Shown: positions 14,237 to 14,359 of the stretch, one piece after another
Layout of the letters: each line of letters starts with the position of its first letter
How positions within the stretch are numbered: the stretch's first letter is position 1
Source of the DNA: Desulfurobacterium sp.
GTDB taxonomy: Bacteria; Aquificota; Aquificia; Desulfurobacteriales; Desulfurobacteriaceae
Reading direction: 5' to 3'
DNA length: 14,359 nt
Assembly (NCBI GenBank): GCA_026988135.1
Contig: JALSLT010000055.1
Location: 1 to 14,359 of the forward strand
The notes under the pieces: model-generated
Database searches by the model: none
The model's input: the letters and a program-made list of their open reading frames with translations, nothing else
What the model was told of the DNA's origin: nothing
Program-made: the position numbers and the translations under genes

Positions 14237-14359
14237 ATGATAACAATAGTGGCTTTCATAATAGCCATTGGAATTTTAATAACGATTCATGAAGCAGGAC
14301 ACTTCTTGGCCGCTAAATTTTTCAACGTAAAAGTAGAAACATTTTCAATAGGCTTTGGG
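14237..14359 (+). CDS. rseP: Site-2 membrane metalloprotease RseP, 5' end
   Basis: Only the first 41 codons are in the window. They begin MITIVAFIIAIGILITIHEAG and contain the zinc motif HEAGH (His-Glu-x-x-His) inside the first membrane helix, followed by FLAAKFFNVKVETFSIGFG, the standard start of RseP/YaeL proteases. These cut anti-sigma factors and leftover signal peptides in the membrane. GGAGG at 14225-14229 is 7 bases before the ATG. It follows holA closely and is probably the next gene in the same operon. Homologues are also named RasP or MmpA. Confidence 0.92.
   Translation, partial: MITIVAFIIAIGILITIHEAGHFLAAKFFNVKVETFSIGFG

Overview
The window is a densely packed, AT-rich stretch of a bacterial chromosome with strong GGAGG-type ribosome binding sites. 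The organism is inferred, not proven: a thermophilic, anaerobic, chemolithotrophic diderm, most like the Aquificota (Desulfurobacteriaceae type). Reasons: an outer membrane is implied by ExbB/ExbD/TonB, a lipoprotein and a barrel-like protein; there is a complex I subunit; a MenA/UbiA-type prenyltransferase; and an HcyBio (DUF39)-ferredoxin fusion typical of sulfide-rich anaerobes. No RNA gene, CRISPR array or phage gene was seen.

Layout. 1-1582: the 3' end of nuoN converges on surE, and a perfect 26-bp palindrome spans both stop codons. 1694-2677: a small signalling pair, a stand-alone receiver domain followed by a protein built from two internal repeats resembling PATAN/DUF4388. 2754-5060: a HemN/HemW-like radical SAM protein converging on a UbiA/MenA-like prenyltransferase. 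5147-8864: a probable operon of an HcyBio-ferredoxin fusion, a tandem universal stress protein, and exbB-exbD-tonB; the last three genes overlap each other by 29 bp each time. 8876-10741: a reverse-strand exported protein with a DUF4105/Lnb-like domain and a barrel-like C-terminal half. 10774-11570: a decayed, internally deleted IS256-family insertion sequence. 11624-11989: a small lipoprotein whose best promoter has its -35 box inside the insertion-sequence end, followed by a strong intrinsic terminator. 12151-14359: a tight housekeeping operon of a YqaA/DedA-type membrane protein, a four-cluster ferredoxin, holA and the start of rseP.

Functional logic. The 5147-8864 cluster joins sulfur/redox chemistry, stress response and an energised outer-membrane transport motor. 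The Lnb-like protein, the IS256 relic and the lipoprotein form the accessory part; the rest looks like core genome. No clearly new multi-gene system (defence, mobile or biosynthetic) is evident. The most interesting items are the receiver/double-PATAN-like pair, the Lnb-like protein beside the transposon relic, the IS-derived hybrid promoter, and the 26-bp palindrome that supplies stop codons to two genes.
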